Origin: Halobaculum rubrum
GTDB taxonomy: Archaea; Halobacteriota; Halobacteria; Halobacteriales; Haloferacaceae
Reading direction: 5' to 3'
DNA length: 64,000 nt
Assembly (NCBI RefSeq): GCF_019880225.1
Contig: NZ_CP082284.1
Location: forward strand, 1,736,001-1,800,000
The notes under the pieces: generated by a model
What the model was told of the DNA's origin: nothing
Seen by the model: the letters and a program-made list of their open reading frames with translations, nothing else
The model's database searches: none
Shown: in pieces, positions 24,093-31,867 of the stretch
How the letters are laid out: each line of letters starts with the position of its first letter
How positions within the stretch are numbered: position 1 is the first letter of the stretch
Translations under genes and position numbers: made by a program

Positions 24093-24704
24093 TCACAGCG
24101 TGTCGAGTAGCCACTCTCCCACGGCGTCGCCCACCTTCCCCGCCTGTCCGACGAAGAAGTGGTCGGCGGAGAACTCCCGGAGGTCGATGTCGAGTTCCCG
24201 CGCGCGCTCGACCACCGGTTCCCAGTCGGCGGTGTCGTCGCGGGTCGCGTACACCACCTGCGCGGGACAGTCGATGTCGTCCATCGCCGCCACGGCGTCG
24301 AGGTCGGACGCGAGCCGTGCGGTCGGCGCCAGCGCCGAGACGGCGTCGGCGTCGCCCTCCGCTCCGACCAGAAGCGCCAGACACCCGCCGAAGCTGAATC
24401 CGAACAGGCCGACGCGGCCGTAGCGCTCGCGCGCCCACGCGACAGCGTTGCGCGCGTCGGCGCGCTCGCCGTACCCCTCGTCCCAGTCGCCGTAGTCGAA
24501 GCGGAGGCAGTCGACGCCGCCGGCGGTCAGGACCGCCGAGACCGCCCGGAGGCGCTCGTCGCCGCGGTGGCCGCGGTGCTGCGGGTGGGGCGGGCACGCG
24601 ACGACGCAGGCGTCGGCCCGGGCGTGGCTGGGATCCCCCGTATCGCCCGCGCGGTCGAGCGAGCCCCGAACGTCGCGGCCGCCGGGAACGAGTACGTCGG
24701 TCAC
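24093..24704 (-). CDS. Alpha/beta hydrolase (dienelactone-hydrolase/esterase-like)
   Basis: 203 aa. The nucleophile elbow is LFGFSFGGCLALLVGAEG (Gly-Phe-Ser-Phe-Gly), the early oxyanion loop is VACPPHPQHRGHRGDERLR, and the likely catalytic His is in FSADHFFVGQAGKVG. The acid residue is probably the Asp in VVYATRDDTADW. This subgroup is often annotated as CocE/NonD or YfhR-like hydrolases. The substrate is unknown. It is convergent with tfs and divergent from pspA. Confidence 0.82.
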   Translation of the reverse strand: MTDVLVPGGRDVRGSLDRAGDTGDPSHARADACVVACPPHPQHRGHRGDERLRAVSAVLTAGGVDCLRFDYGDWDEGYGERADARNAVAWARERYGRVGLFGFSFGGCLALLVGAEGDADAVSALAPTARLASDLDAVAAMDDIDCPAQVVYATRDDTADWEPVVERARELDIDLREFSADHFFVGQAGKVGDAVGEWLLDTL

Positions 24705-24795
24705 GCGGTCGACTCCGGTCGCTCGGCTGAAAACGGTAGCGGGTGGACTGCTCGCGCGGGTGAGATTTATACGGCCAGTTCACTTACTTCGGGCC

Positions 24796-25629
24796 ATGGG
24801 AATCCTCTCTCGCGCCTCCTACGTCGTCCGCTCGAAGCTCAACTCGATCCTCAACCGGGCGGAGGACCCCTCGGAGTCGCTCGACTACAGCTACGAGCAG
24901 ATGCGCGACGAGCTTCAGGACGTGAAACAGGGCATCGCGGACCTCACCACCCAGAAGAAGCGCCTGGAGATCCAGAAGCGCCGGCTGGAGGAGAACGTCG
25001 AAAAGCACAACGAACAGGCGCGGGAGGCGGTCCAGCAGGACCGCGACGACCTCGCGCGCAAGGCGCTGGAGAAGAAGAAGTCGAAGATGACCCAGATCGA
25101 GGACCTGGAGACGCAGATCGCCGAGCTCCAGAACACCCAGGACCAACTCGTCGACAAGAAGGACGAGCTCCAGGGGCGCATCGAGGAGTTCCGTACGAAG
25201 AAGGAGACGATGAAGGCGCGCTACGAGGCCGCGGAGGCCTCGACCCGCGTCTCGGAGGCGATGTCGGGCGTCGGCGACGAGATGGGCGACGTGGCTCGCT
25301 CGATCGAGCGGGCCGAGGAGCGTACCGAGGAGATGGAGGCGCGCTCGCAGGCGATGGACGAACTGCAGGACACCGGCGCGTTCGACGACGCGCTCTCCGA
25401 CGAGGACGAGATCGATCGGGAGCTCAGCTCCGGCCGCACGGACCGCGAGGTCGACGCCGAACTGGAGACGCTGCGGGCGGAAATGGGGAAGGGCTCGGCC
25501 GACGACGGCGGCGACGTCGACGCCGACGCGGCCGACGCCGCGACGGAGTCCGACGACCTCGTCGACGAGGAGGTCGAAGCCGAGCTGGAGGAGCTCCAAC
25601 AGGAGGACGACGCCGACGCCTCGAATTGA
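24796..25629 (+). CDS. pspA: PspA/IM30 (Vipp1-like) membrane-repair protein
   Basis: 277 aa from the ATG at 24796. The N-terminal helix (MGILSRASYVVRSKLNSILN) and the long predicted coiled coil (about residues 25-190, with LTTQKKRLEIQKRRLEENV) are diagnostic for the ESCRT-III-related PspA/Vipp1 family, which assembles on stressed membranes. The last ~70 residues are acidic and low-complexity. The start was chosen because the family helix begins at this Met and TTTATACG lies about 28 nt upstream. The stop codon lies within the TTGACATCC that begins the IS-like end described next, so the extreme C-terminus could have been altered by that insertion. Confidence 0.93.
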   Translation: MGILSRASYVVRSKLNSILNRAEDPSESLDYSYEQMRDELQDVKQGIADLTTQKKRLEIQKRRLEENVEKHNEQAREAVQQDRDDLARKALEKKKSKMTQIEDLETQIAELQNTQDQLVDKKDELQGRIEEFRTKKETMKARYEAAEASTRVSEAMSGVGDEMGDVARSIERAEERTEEMEARSQAMDELQDTGAFDDALSDEDEIDRELSSGRTDREVDAELETLRAEMGKGSADDGGDVDADAADAATESDDLVDEEVEAELEELQQEDDADASN

Positions 25630-25655
25630 CATCCTCCCCGCGCTGACGGGCGAGG
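25627..25655 (+). mobile_element. Isolated IS200/IS605-type end (remnant)
   Basis: TGACATCC followed by the bulged hairpin CCTCCCCG-cgctga-CGGGcGAGG (25633-25655) and then TTCTCG is the arrangement found at the 3' end of IS200/IS605 (IS1341/TnpB) elements in haloarchaea. No tnpA or tnpB frame is nearby, so this would be a solo end left by deletion. It could also simply be the pspA terminator. Confidence 0.45.
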
Positions 25656-25874
25656 CGTTCTCGTTGAACTTCCGTCCCGACGGTCGTTCCCCCGCCGCAC
25701 CTTCGTTCTAGCCCCGTTCTCGCCGTTCACTCCAGCCGGCGTCGACACGCTGTCCATGGCTCCGTTCATCCTCCGGGAAGGGACGAGTGTCGGAGGTCGA
25801 GCGGGACGACTGAGCCGCCGACGCGGGCGGCCCGGCACCGACAGACGAAAGTCACCCCGGGCGGAAGGGCCGGT

Positions 25875-26216
25875 ATGAGCGATCTCGACGCGGAGGTACA
25901 GACAGCCAGCGACGTCGGCGGCGACGGGCCGCCGGTGGAGGAGAAGCCGTACAAGATAATTTTCGAGGCTAACGCCTGTTTCGGCGCGGGCAAGTGCGCG
26001 GAGGTCGCGGACAACTGGGAGATGGACATCACCAGCGGCATGGCGAAGCCGAAGTCGTACTACGTCGGCGACGACGAACTCGAGGAGAACCTTCGCGCGG
26101 CGGCGGTGTGTCCCGCGAAGAAGGACGTCGGCTGTATCCACGTCGTCGACCGCCGCACCGACGAGGAACTGGCGCCGGATCCGCACGGCGACGGAACGCT
26201 GAGCGTCGACTGGTGA
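25875..26216 (+). CDS. Single-cluster ferredoxin
   Basis: 113 aa. The spacing is Cys35-x5-Cys41 (ACFGAGKC), then ~38 residues to Cys79-Pro, with a further Cys87 in DVGCIHVVD. This is the layout of [3Fe-4S]/[4Fe-4S] single-cluster ferredoxins, not of the plant-type 2Fe-2S ferredoxin used for most haloarchaeal electron transfer. The N-terminal ~22 residues are an acidic halophilic extension. Its redox partner is not evident; the downstream gene is convergent. Confidence 0.82.
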   Translation: MSDLDAEVQTASDVGGDGPPVEEKPYKIIFEANACFGAGKCAEVADNWEMDITSGMAKPKSYYVGDDELEENLRAAAVCPAKKDVGCIHVVDRRTDEELAPDPHGDGTLSVDW

Positions 26217-26222
26217 GGACGC

Positions 26223-27869
26223 TCAGTCGTTCAGGCTGACGGTTTCCTGCCCGGCCAGTCGCGGGTTGATCCCGGAGACTGTGTGGGGACGGAAGCCCTC
26301 GACGGTGTCCCGAACGCCGAAGCTGTTCTTGAGGTTGTACGCGGGCAGGTGAGCCCGGTCCTCCAGTATCGTCGTCGTCGCCTCGGTGTACAGCCGCTTG
26401 CGTTCCTCACGGTCGGCCGACTGCCGGGCTTGCGTCAGCTTGTCGGCGACCTCCTCGTTGCGGTAGTAACAGCCGTTGGTCTCGCTTTCCACCTCGGGGT
26501 GGAACATGTAGTAGAGGTAGCCGTCGGGGTCGAACTCGTCGACCCAGCCGAGCGTGTACATGTTGTAGTCGTCCTCGTTACCGGTGGCGTACTTGTCGAG
26601 GAACGCCCCCCAGTCCAGCCGCTGGACCTCGACGTTGCTCCAGCCGGCCTCCTGAAGGCCGTTACCGACCGAGATGCCGATCTGTTCGCGCTTGTCGTCC
26701 GGCGGGACGATGATCTTCCAGGAGTAATCTTTGGAGACGCCGGCCTCCTCCAACAGCTGTGCGGCCATGTCGACGTCCTTGTCGTGGGAGATATCCGCCC
26801 AGTCGTCGGTCGGGAACTCCCAGGCGTCGGTGACCGTCTCGGGCATCGGCGCGGTCAGGCGCGTGCCAGCCGGCTCGATGTAGTTCTGGACGGCCTGGTC
26901 CATCGAGACCGCGTAGTCGATCGCCTCTCGGACCTTCGGGTCCGAGGTGGGGCCCTCGTTGCAGTTGAACGCGAGGTAGTAGTAGCCCAGTCCCTGCCGT
27001 TCTGCCACGGAGGAGCCCTCCTGGCTCTTCACGGTCGAGTACAGCTTCGGCGGCACCGTCTGGACGATGTCGAACTCGCCGTTCTTCAGCGTCGTGACCC
27101 GCGTCGTCGGCTCCTCGACGGGGCTGAAGACCGCGCCCTCGAGGCTCGGCGCGTCCCCGTGGTACTCCTCCCAGCGCTCCATGACGACCTCGTCGCCCTC
27201 GGTGGCCGACTCCAGCGTGAACGGTCCGGAGCCGACGGGGTCCCGGTTGAACGACTCCTTATTCTCCTCGCGGTACGCCTTCGGCACCGGCGCCCACGCG
27301 AGCTTGTGGCGGAACGGCCCGAAGGGGAACTTCAGGTCGAACTGGACCGTCCGGTCGTCGACGACGGTGATGGAGTCGATCATCGTGAACTCCGACCCGT
27401 TGTTGGTCTCCTCGCGTCCCGGCGCGAGGAAGGAGTACTTCACGTCCTCGGCGGTGATCGGCTCGCCGTTGTGGAACGCGATATCCTCGCGGAGTTCGAC
27501 GACGTACCGCGTCGCGTCGTCGTTGACTTCCGGCTCGCCGGCGGCGAGCTGCGGAACGAGCTCGGTCCCCTCGCCGTACGTGTAGAGGTTGTCGAAGACC
27601 TGTCCGACGACCTGCAGCGAGGGAACGTCGTTGGCCTTCAGCGGGTCGAAGTCCAGCGGCGACTTCGTCTGCGCGAAGTTGAGCGTCCCGCCGGCGGTCG
27701 TCGCGGTGGTCGATTCACCGTCGCTCGTCTCGCCCGTGTCCGTTTCGGACTCGTCGCCTCCCGACCCGCCAGTGCAGCCGGCGAGGCCGACCGCGCTCGC
27801 GGTGCCGGCGCCGGCGAGGACTCGGCGTCGTGTGATCGCGTCCAGCGTTTCGTCTGTGTTGTCGCTCAC
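26223..27869 (-). CDS. ABC transporter peptide/nickel-type substrate-binding lipoprotein
   Basis: 548 aa from a GTG at 27869. The N-terminus has the Tat motif TRRRVLAGAG and a lipobox in VGLAGC, then an acidic Ser/Thr linker. The SBP_bac_5 fold is complete: LDFDPLKANDVPSLQVVGQVFDNL, FTMIDSITVVDDRTVQFDLK, GYYYLAFNCN, and WVDEFDPDGYLYYMFHPE near the C-terminus. It should bind oligopeptides or similar ligands outside the cell. No permease or ATPase gene is adjacent, which is unusual. The GTG is preferred because a TATA box (27894-27903) lies about 29 nt upstream and overlaps the earlier in-frame ATG at 27905. Confidence 0.87.
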   Translation of the reverse strand: MSDNTDETLDAITRRRVLAGAGTASAVGLAGCTGGSGGDESETDTGETSDGESTTATTAGGTLNFAQTKSPLDFDPLKANDVPSLQVVGQVFDNLYTYGEGTELVPQLAAGEPEVNDDATRYVVELREDIAFHNGEPITAEDVKYSFLAPGREETNNGSEFTMIDSITVVDDRTVQFDLKFPFGPFRHKLAWAPVPKAYREENKESFNRDPVGSGPFTLESATEGDEVVMERWEEYHGDAPSLEGAVFSPVEEPTTRVTTLKNGEFDIVQTVPPKLYSTVKSQEGSSVAERQGLGYYYLAFNCNEGPTSDPKVREAIDYAVSMDQAVQNYIEPAGTRLTAPMPETVTDAWEFPTDDWADISHDKDVDMAAQLLEEAGVSKDYSWKIIVPPDDKREQIGISVGNGLQEAGWSNVEVQRLDWGAFLDKYATGNEDDYNMYTLGWVDEFDPDGYLYYMFHPEVESETNGCYYRNEEVADKLTQARQSADREERKRLYTEATTTILEDRAHLPAYNLKNSFGVRDTVEGFRPHTVSGINPRLAGQETVSLND

Positions 27870-27893
27870 GACGACAAGAGCGTCTCTGAACAC

Positions 27894-27903
27894 GTATTTA
27901 TCC
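27894..27903 (-). promoter_or_regulatory. TATA box of the substrate-binding protein gene
   Basis: Read on the minus strand this is GGATAAATAC, a strong haloarchaeal TATA box. Its distance to the GTG at 27869 implies a leaderless mRNA and decides the start codon. Confidence 0.65.
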
Positions 27904-28001
27904 ATCGTTTGACGAAAATGTGACTTCTACTTTGGAAGTGGCTGTAACGTCTCTCGGGCGACCGAAATCCACTTCCACCGCCCGGCGAAACGACGACTCG
28001 C

Positions 28002-28086
28002 GCGAGGGTGGCTGAGCTTGGCCAAAGGCGGCGGACTTAAGATCCGCTCCCTCAGGGGTTCGAGGGTTCAAATCCCTTCCCTCGCA
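28002..28086 (+). tRNA. tRNA-Leu (anticodon UAA)
   Basis: 85 nt, a class II tRNA with a long variable arm. Acceptor strands GCGAGGG (28002-28008) and CCCTCGC (28079-28085) pair perfectly, with discriminator A at 28086. The anticodon arm is GCGGA-CTTAAGA-TCCGC, which gives TAA at 28038-28040. The T loop is TTCAAAT. CCA is not encoded. No intron is present. Confidence 0.97.
28065..28086 (+). repeat. tRNA-Leu 3' end, att-like copy 1
   Basis: The last 22 nt of the tRNA (GGTTCAAATCCC through CCTCGCA) recur identically at 28172-28193. The T-loop-to-acceptor part of tRNA genes is the usual attachment site for archaeal integrases. Confidence 0.7.
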
Positions 28087-28171
28087 TGAGTGGGGCCGAA
28101 GGCCCCCGAACCGTTCCGGAAGGGTTTGAAGTAGACCGGTCGCGCGCAGCGCAGCGAGCACGTCCGGACGT

Positions 28172-28193
28172 GGTTCAAATCCCTTCCCTCGCA
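28172..28193 (+). repeat. tRNA-Leu 3' end, att-like copy 2
   Basis: An exact 22-bp direct repeat of the tRNA 3' end, 107 bp downstream of copy 1. No integrase frame lies between the copies or nearby, so this may be the scar of an excised or decayed element. Confidence 0.7.
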
Positions 28194-28394
28194 GTCGCGA
28201 GAAGCACAGCGACGAGTGACGAGAATGGGTCCGTGACGGCCGTCGCAAGCCCGTCCGTCTCGCCGGCCGTCGGTTCGGCGTCCGTGTCGAACTGGCGGTG
28301 TAGCACGTCCGGATCCCCCTCGGCTCTCCTCTCTTCTTCCAGCGACCGCGGAACGACCCCAAGCGGTTTCCGTTTCTAATGAGATATAATTACC

Positions 28395-28583
28395 ATGATC
28401 CCGGCGGACAGGCTGTCGCGTCCGGACGCGATCCTCGCGGTCATCGGCGTGAGTCTGTTCACGGCCGTACTCGCGACGACCGCGTTCGGCGTGCCGTTTC
28501 GGGTGACAGCGCTCGCGGCTTCGGTGGTCGGCGGCCTCGCCATCGCCGACGGCGTGTTCCGCGATCCGCCGACCGACGGGTGA
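28395..28583 (+). CDS. Small membrane protein
   Basis: 62 aa with two hydrophobic helices (AILAVIGVSLFTAVLATTAFG and VTALAASVVGGLAIADGVF). The ATG is preceded within 15 nt by GATATAATTAC, an AT-rich element that could be the TATA box of a short-leader transcript, although it is closer than usual. Many haloarchaea carry small two-helix proteins of this kind next to tRNA genes; I do not know a function. Confidence 0.55.
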   Translation: MIPADRLSRPDAILAVIGVSLFTAVLATTAFGVPFRVTALAASVVGGLAIADGVFRDPPTDG

Positions 28584-28905
28584 CTACCTGCACTGACGGT
28601 CGCGGTGGTGAGCCGACAGCCCTCGAGCGCGACACCGGTTCGCAGTCACACAGCGGCCGCTCGAAGGTGTGAAACGTGGGAGGAACGCGCGCCGGTGAAA
28701 AGAGCGGCGCGCGTTCCGCCCTGAATTGGTCCCCGCTGACGCTTCGGCCCTCCAGACGAAGCGTCACCTGGGTCAAGCAGGTGCGAGTACTTAACCATGT
28801 TGGCGACGGCTGTACCGTCCCTAACCGAAAGCGGTGAGCGTGCGGCGCGTACGCCCCAGCGCCGACGGCCTCGATCGTTTCTCCCAGCGTACGATCCAAT
28901 TCAGC
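28584..28905. other. Non-coding stretch with clustered inverted repeats
   Basis: No credible gene is present. The middle part (28682-28783) is the hairpin cluster listed separately. TACTTAACC at 28789-28797 reads on the opposite strand as GGTTAAGTA, a plausible TATA box pointing leftward into the hairpins. Confidence 0.5.
28682..28783 (-). ncRNA. Candidate structured RNA: three consecutive hairpins
   Basis: Three perfect stems stand almost end to end. They are 12 bp (GGAACGCGCGCC with GGCGCGCGTTCC, 28682-28717), 10 bp (TGACGCTTCG with CGAAGCGTCA, 28737-28766) and 6 bp (CACCTG with CAGGTG, 28765-28783). That is much more structure than a terminator needs. A TATA-like sequence on the minus strand just to the right favours leftward transcription; the strand remains a guess. 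The sequence does not contain motifs of SRP RNA or RNase P RNA that I can recognise. Confidence 0.35.
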
Positions 28906-30258
28906 TCACTGCCGTGCGGGATGTGACGGGGCGAGCCGTGACCCGCCGCCGAGGAGTCGTTCGCGGAGGGTCTCTCCCGCCGTCGGCTCCGCGAGGAGAT
29001 CTCGCGCGCGCAGCTCCGGCACGAGGAGATCGACCACGTCGTCGAGGCTCCCGGTGCGAAGCACCTCCTTCACGTTGAACCCGTCGACGCCCACCTCCTC
29101 GTGCCAGTACTGCAGTTCGTCGGTCACCTGTTCGGGCGTGCCGACCACGACCGGGGAAGTGGTTCCGAGGCCGGAGAACTGCGCGACCTCGCGGACGGTC
29201 CACTCCCGATCCGGGTCGGACTTGGTAAAGGCGTTCATCGTCCCCTGGATCGCGTCGGTCTCGATGTGCTCGATCCGCTGATCCGGATCGAGCTCGGAGA
29301 GGTCCATGTCGAGGAAGCCCGACAACAGCGCGAGCGTCGCCTCCACGTCGACGGTCTCCAGCAGGCGCTCGTACTTCGCTTCGGCGGCCTCCTCCGTCTC
29401 GGCGACGACCGGCACGACCCCCGGGAAGAACGCGAGGTCGTCGGGATCCCTGCCGAGGTCGGCGGCCCGCTCGCGCAGGTCGTCCATGTACTCACGGACG
29501 CCGTGCTCGGTGGGCTGCGAGCAGAACACCGCCTCGGCGTTGGCGGCGGCGAAGTCGCGTCCGCGGTCGGAGGAGCCCGCTTGGAAGATCACCGGCGAAC
29601 GCTGCGGCGACGGCTCGCAGCCGTGCGGGCCGGGCACGTCGAAGAACTCTCCCTCGTGGTCGATCTCGTGGACCTTCGCCGGGTCGCTGAAGACGCCCGA
29701 CTCCCGGTCGCGGACGACGGCGTCGTCCTCCCACGAGTCCTCCCATAGCGCGTAGCAGACGTTCATGAACTCGTCGGCGCGGTCGTACCGTGTCCCCTTG
29801 TCCATGCGCTCGTCGAGGCCGAGGTTCGCCGCCGCCGACTCCAGATACGAGGTGACGACGTTGAACGCGACGCGGCCGTCGGTGAGGTGATCGAGCGTGG
29901 AGAACTCCCGCGCGAGCTGGTACGGGTGGGTGTAGGTGGTCGACTTCGTGACCGCGAACCCGAGCGAGTCGGTCACCTCGGCCATCGCGGGCACGAGGTA
30001 GCCGGGGTCGTTCGAGGGGGTCTGGACGGCGTGCTCGATGGCCGTCTCGCGGTCGCCGCCGTACACGTCGTAGATGCCGCGCACGTCGGCGAAGAAGACT
30101 GCCGCGAAGCCGCCCCGTTCGGCGGTTCTCGCTACGTCGGTCCAGTACTCCCTGTCTTTGTACTCGCCGGAGCGGTCCGCCGGGTGGGTCCACGACCCGG
30201 GGGAGACGTGCTCCACGGAGTTCATCGTGAAGAGGTTGAGATGGATGCCGTCGCTCAT
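28906..30258 (-). CDS. LLM-class FMN-dependent monooxygenase (NtaA/SnaA/DmoA family)
   Basis: 450 aa from the ATG at 30258. The bacterial-luciferase-like barrel has LNLFTMNSVEHVSPGSWTHP at the start, FAAVFFADVRGIYDVYGG, the family signature FNVVTSYLESAAANLG, and SPVIFQAGSSDRGRDFAA for FMN phosphate binding. Relatives oxidise nitrilotriacetate, EDTA, dibenzothiophene sulfone or dimethyl sulfide with FMNH2 from a separate reductase. Which compound is used here is unknown, and no flavin reductase is adjacent. GTTTACCACC about 30 nt upstream may be the TATA box. Confidence 0.9.
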   Translation of the reverse strand: MSDGIHLNLFTMNSVEHVSPGSWTHPADRSGEYKDREYWTDVARTAERGGFAAVFFADVRGIYDVYGGDRETAIEHAVQTPSNDPGYLVPAMAEVTDSLGFAVTKSTTYTHPYQLAREFSTLDHLTDGRVAFNVVTSYLESAAANLGLDERMDKGTRYDRADEFMNVCYALWEDSWEDDAVVRDRESGVFSDPAKVHEIDHEGEFFDVPGPHGCEPSPQRSPVIFQAGSSDRGRDFAAANAEAVFCSQPTEHGVREYMDDLRERAADLGRDPDDLAFFPGVVPVVAETEEAAEAKYERLLETVDVEATLALLSGFLDMDLSELDPDQRIEHIETDAIQGTMNAFTKSDPDREWTVREVAQFSGLGTTSPVVVGTPEQVTDELQYWHEEVGVDGFNVKEVLRTGSLDDVVDLLVPELRARDLLAEPTAGETLRERLLGGGSRLAPSHPARQ

Positions 30259-30844
30259 TGATCTGCGTGTGTGGTCGTGGGGTGGTAAACGGGGTGGAGT
30301 CGGCCGAGTGTGCCTGTATTCGGATCGTTCAGTGGTGGTGGGGGTCTGGTCGTTGTTGTTGTGGGTGTGGTATAGCGGATGGTCCAGCAGTGGATACGAC
30401 CGCGAAAGCACCCTTTCAGTCCCGCCCACCGCAACCGCGACCTCACCCTCCCCAGCCGACTCACTCAGGCTTCGGAAGACTCGCTTCGCTCGTCTTCCGT
30501 GTTCTCGTTCGCTCCGCTCACGAGAACTTCGCCCTCGTTCGTCCCTCGCACGCGTCCGGCGGACACGGAGGTCCGCCGGCGCGCGCCACCACGTTTCGCG
30601 CGCACCGGGCAAACGATCCCGATGCTCAGTCTGTCCGACCGCAGGTGGGACTGAAAGGGGCCGGGCGGCTGCGGGAAGGCGCGGCGGGCGCACCGACCGC
30701 AGCCGCTCGAGGGATTTCGCGGCCGCCACCACGCCTGTGGCCGCCGCTGTCCCGTTCTCTGCGAGGGATACGACGCATCCACAGAATCCGGCCGATCCGA
30801 CCGCGTGGGTCCGATTTATCACCCGCGGTCGCACATCTGCGTTC
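30259..30844. other. 586-bp divergent intergenic region with hairpins and an inverted 13-mer
   Basis: No gene is supported. Two adjacent stem-loops have related loops: GGAAGAC/GTCTTCC (30474-30498, loop TCGCTTCGCTC) and GTTCTCGT/ACGAGAAC (30501-30527, loop TCGCTCCGCTC). The 13-mer CCCTTTCAGTCCC (30411-30423) returns inverted as GGGACTGAAAGGG (30647-30659). Positions 30300-30390 are a G/T-rich run (GTTGTTGTTGTGGGTGTGG). GATTTATCAC at about 30816 is the likely TATA box of the next gene. Confidence 0.55.
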
Positions 30845-31867
30845 ATGTACGACCGCGTCGCTGTCCTCGCTCACGAGAAGTTTCCGGACCGCTCGAAGAC
30901 CGCCAACGGGATCATCCGCTACGCCGACTACGAGGTCGCCGGGGTCCTCGACCGCGACCGCGCCGGCGAGCACGTCGCCGATCACCTGCCGGACGTGCCC
31001 GATGCACCGATCGTCGAGTCGTTCGCCGACGTGCCCGGCGACGTGGACGCGCTGATCGTCGGAATCGCGCCCATCGGCGGCGGCTTCGACGAGTCGTGGC
31101 GTCCGGACGTGCGCGCGGCCATCGAGGCCGGCTGCGACGTGATATCGGGCCTTCACTACTTCCTCAACGACGACGACGAGTTCGCCGAACTCGCGGCCGA
31201 ACACGGCGTCGACCTCCGGGACGTCCGGAGGCCCCACGACGACCTCACCGTCGCAGGGGGACGCTCTGACGAGGTGAGCGCGGACGTGGTCCTGACCGTC
31301 GGGACCGACTGCTCGGTCGGCAAGATGACCGCGACGATGGAGATCGTCGAGGCCGCCCGCGAGGCCGGGATCGACGCCTGTGCGATCCCGACCGGCCAGA
31401 CCGGGATCATGATCGAGGGGTGGGGCAACCCCGTCGATCGCGTCGTCTCGGACTTCACCGCCGGCGCCGTCGAGGAGATGATCCTCGAGAAGGGCGACGA
31501 GCACGACTTGCTCGTCGTCGAGGGCCAGGGAAGCATCGTCCACCCCGCCTACTCGGCGGTCACCTGCGGCATCCTCCACGGCGCGATGGCCGACGAACTG
31601 GTTCTGTGTCACGCCGCCGGGCGCGAGGCGATCCACGGCTACGAGGACACTGCACTCCCGCCGATCGAGGAGTACGTCGACCTCTACGAGTCGCTTTCGG
31701 CGCCCGTCCACGAAAGCGAGGTCGTCGCCGGCGCGCTCAACACCGCCGACCTCGCGGACGATACCGCCGCCCGGGACGCGGTCGACGAGTTCGCCGACGC
31801 GATCGACGCGCCCGCGACGGACCTCATCCGGTTCGGCGCCGAGGCGGTCGTGGAGGCGATCCGATGA
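30845..31867 (+). CDS. dgcN: DUF1611 P-loop protein, probable D-glutamate N-acetyltransferase DgcN
   Basis: 340 aa. The N-terminal domain (KTANGIIRYADYEVAGVLDR) precedes a P-loop domain with VGTDCSVGKMTATMEI and IPTGQTGIMIEGWG, followed by LLVVEGQGSIVHPAYSAVT: the DUF1611 architecture. The family was characterised in marine bacteria as DgcN, which N-acetylates D-glutamate. The assignment rests on this family together with the dipeptide-epimerase-like gene that overlaps its stop codon by 4 nt (ATGA), the dgcN-dgcA arrangement. The substrate was not deduced from active-site residues. Confidence 0.75.
   Translation: MYDRVAVLAHEKFPDRSKTANGIIRYADYEVAGVLDRDRAGEHVADHLPDVPDAPIVESFADVPGDVDALIVGIAPIGGGFDESWRPDVRAAIEAGCDVISGLHYFLNDDDEFAELAAEHGVDLRDVRRPHDDLTVAGGRSDEVSADVVLTVGTDCSVGKMTATMEIVEAAREAGIDACAIPTGQTGIMIEGWGNPVDRVVSDFTAGAVEEMILEKGDEHDLLVVEGQGSIVHPAYSAVTCGILHGAMADELVLCHAAGREAIHGYEDTALPPIEEYVDLYESLSAPVHESEVVAGALNTADLADDTAARDAVDEFADAIDAPATDLIRFGAEAVVEAIR

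Noticed and set aside
28682-28783. SRP RNA or RNase P RNA for the hairpin cluster
   Set aside because: I could not find the conserved SRP helix-8 or RNase P core sequences, and the unit is too short.
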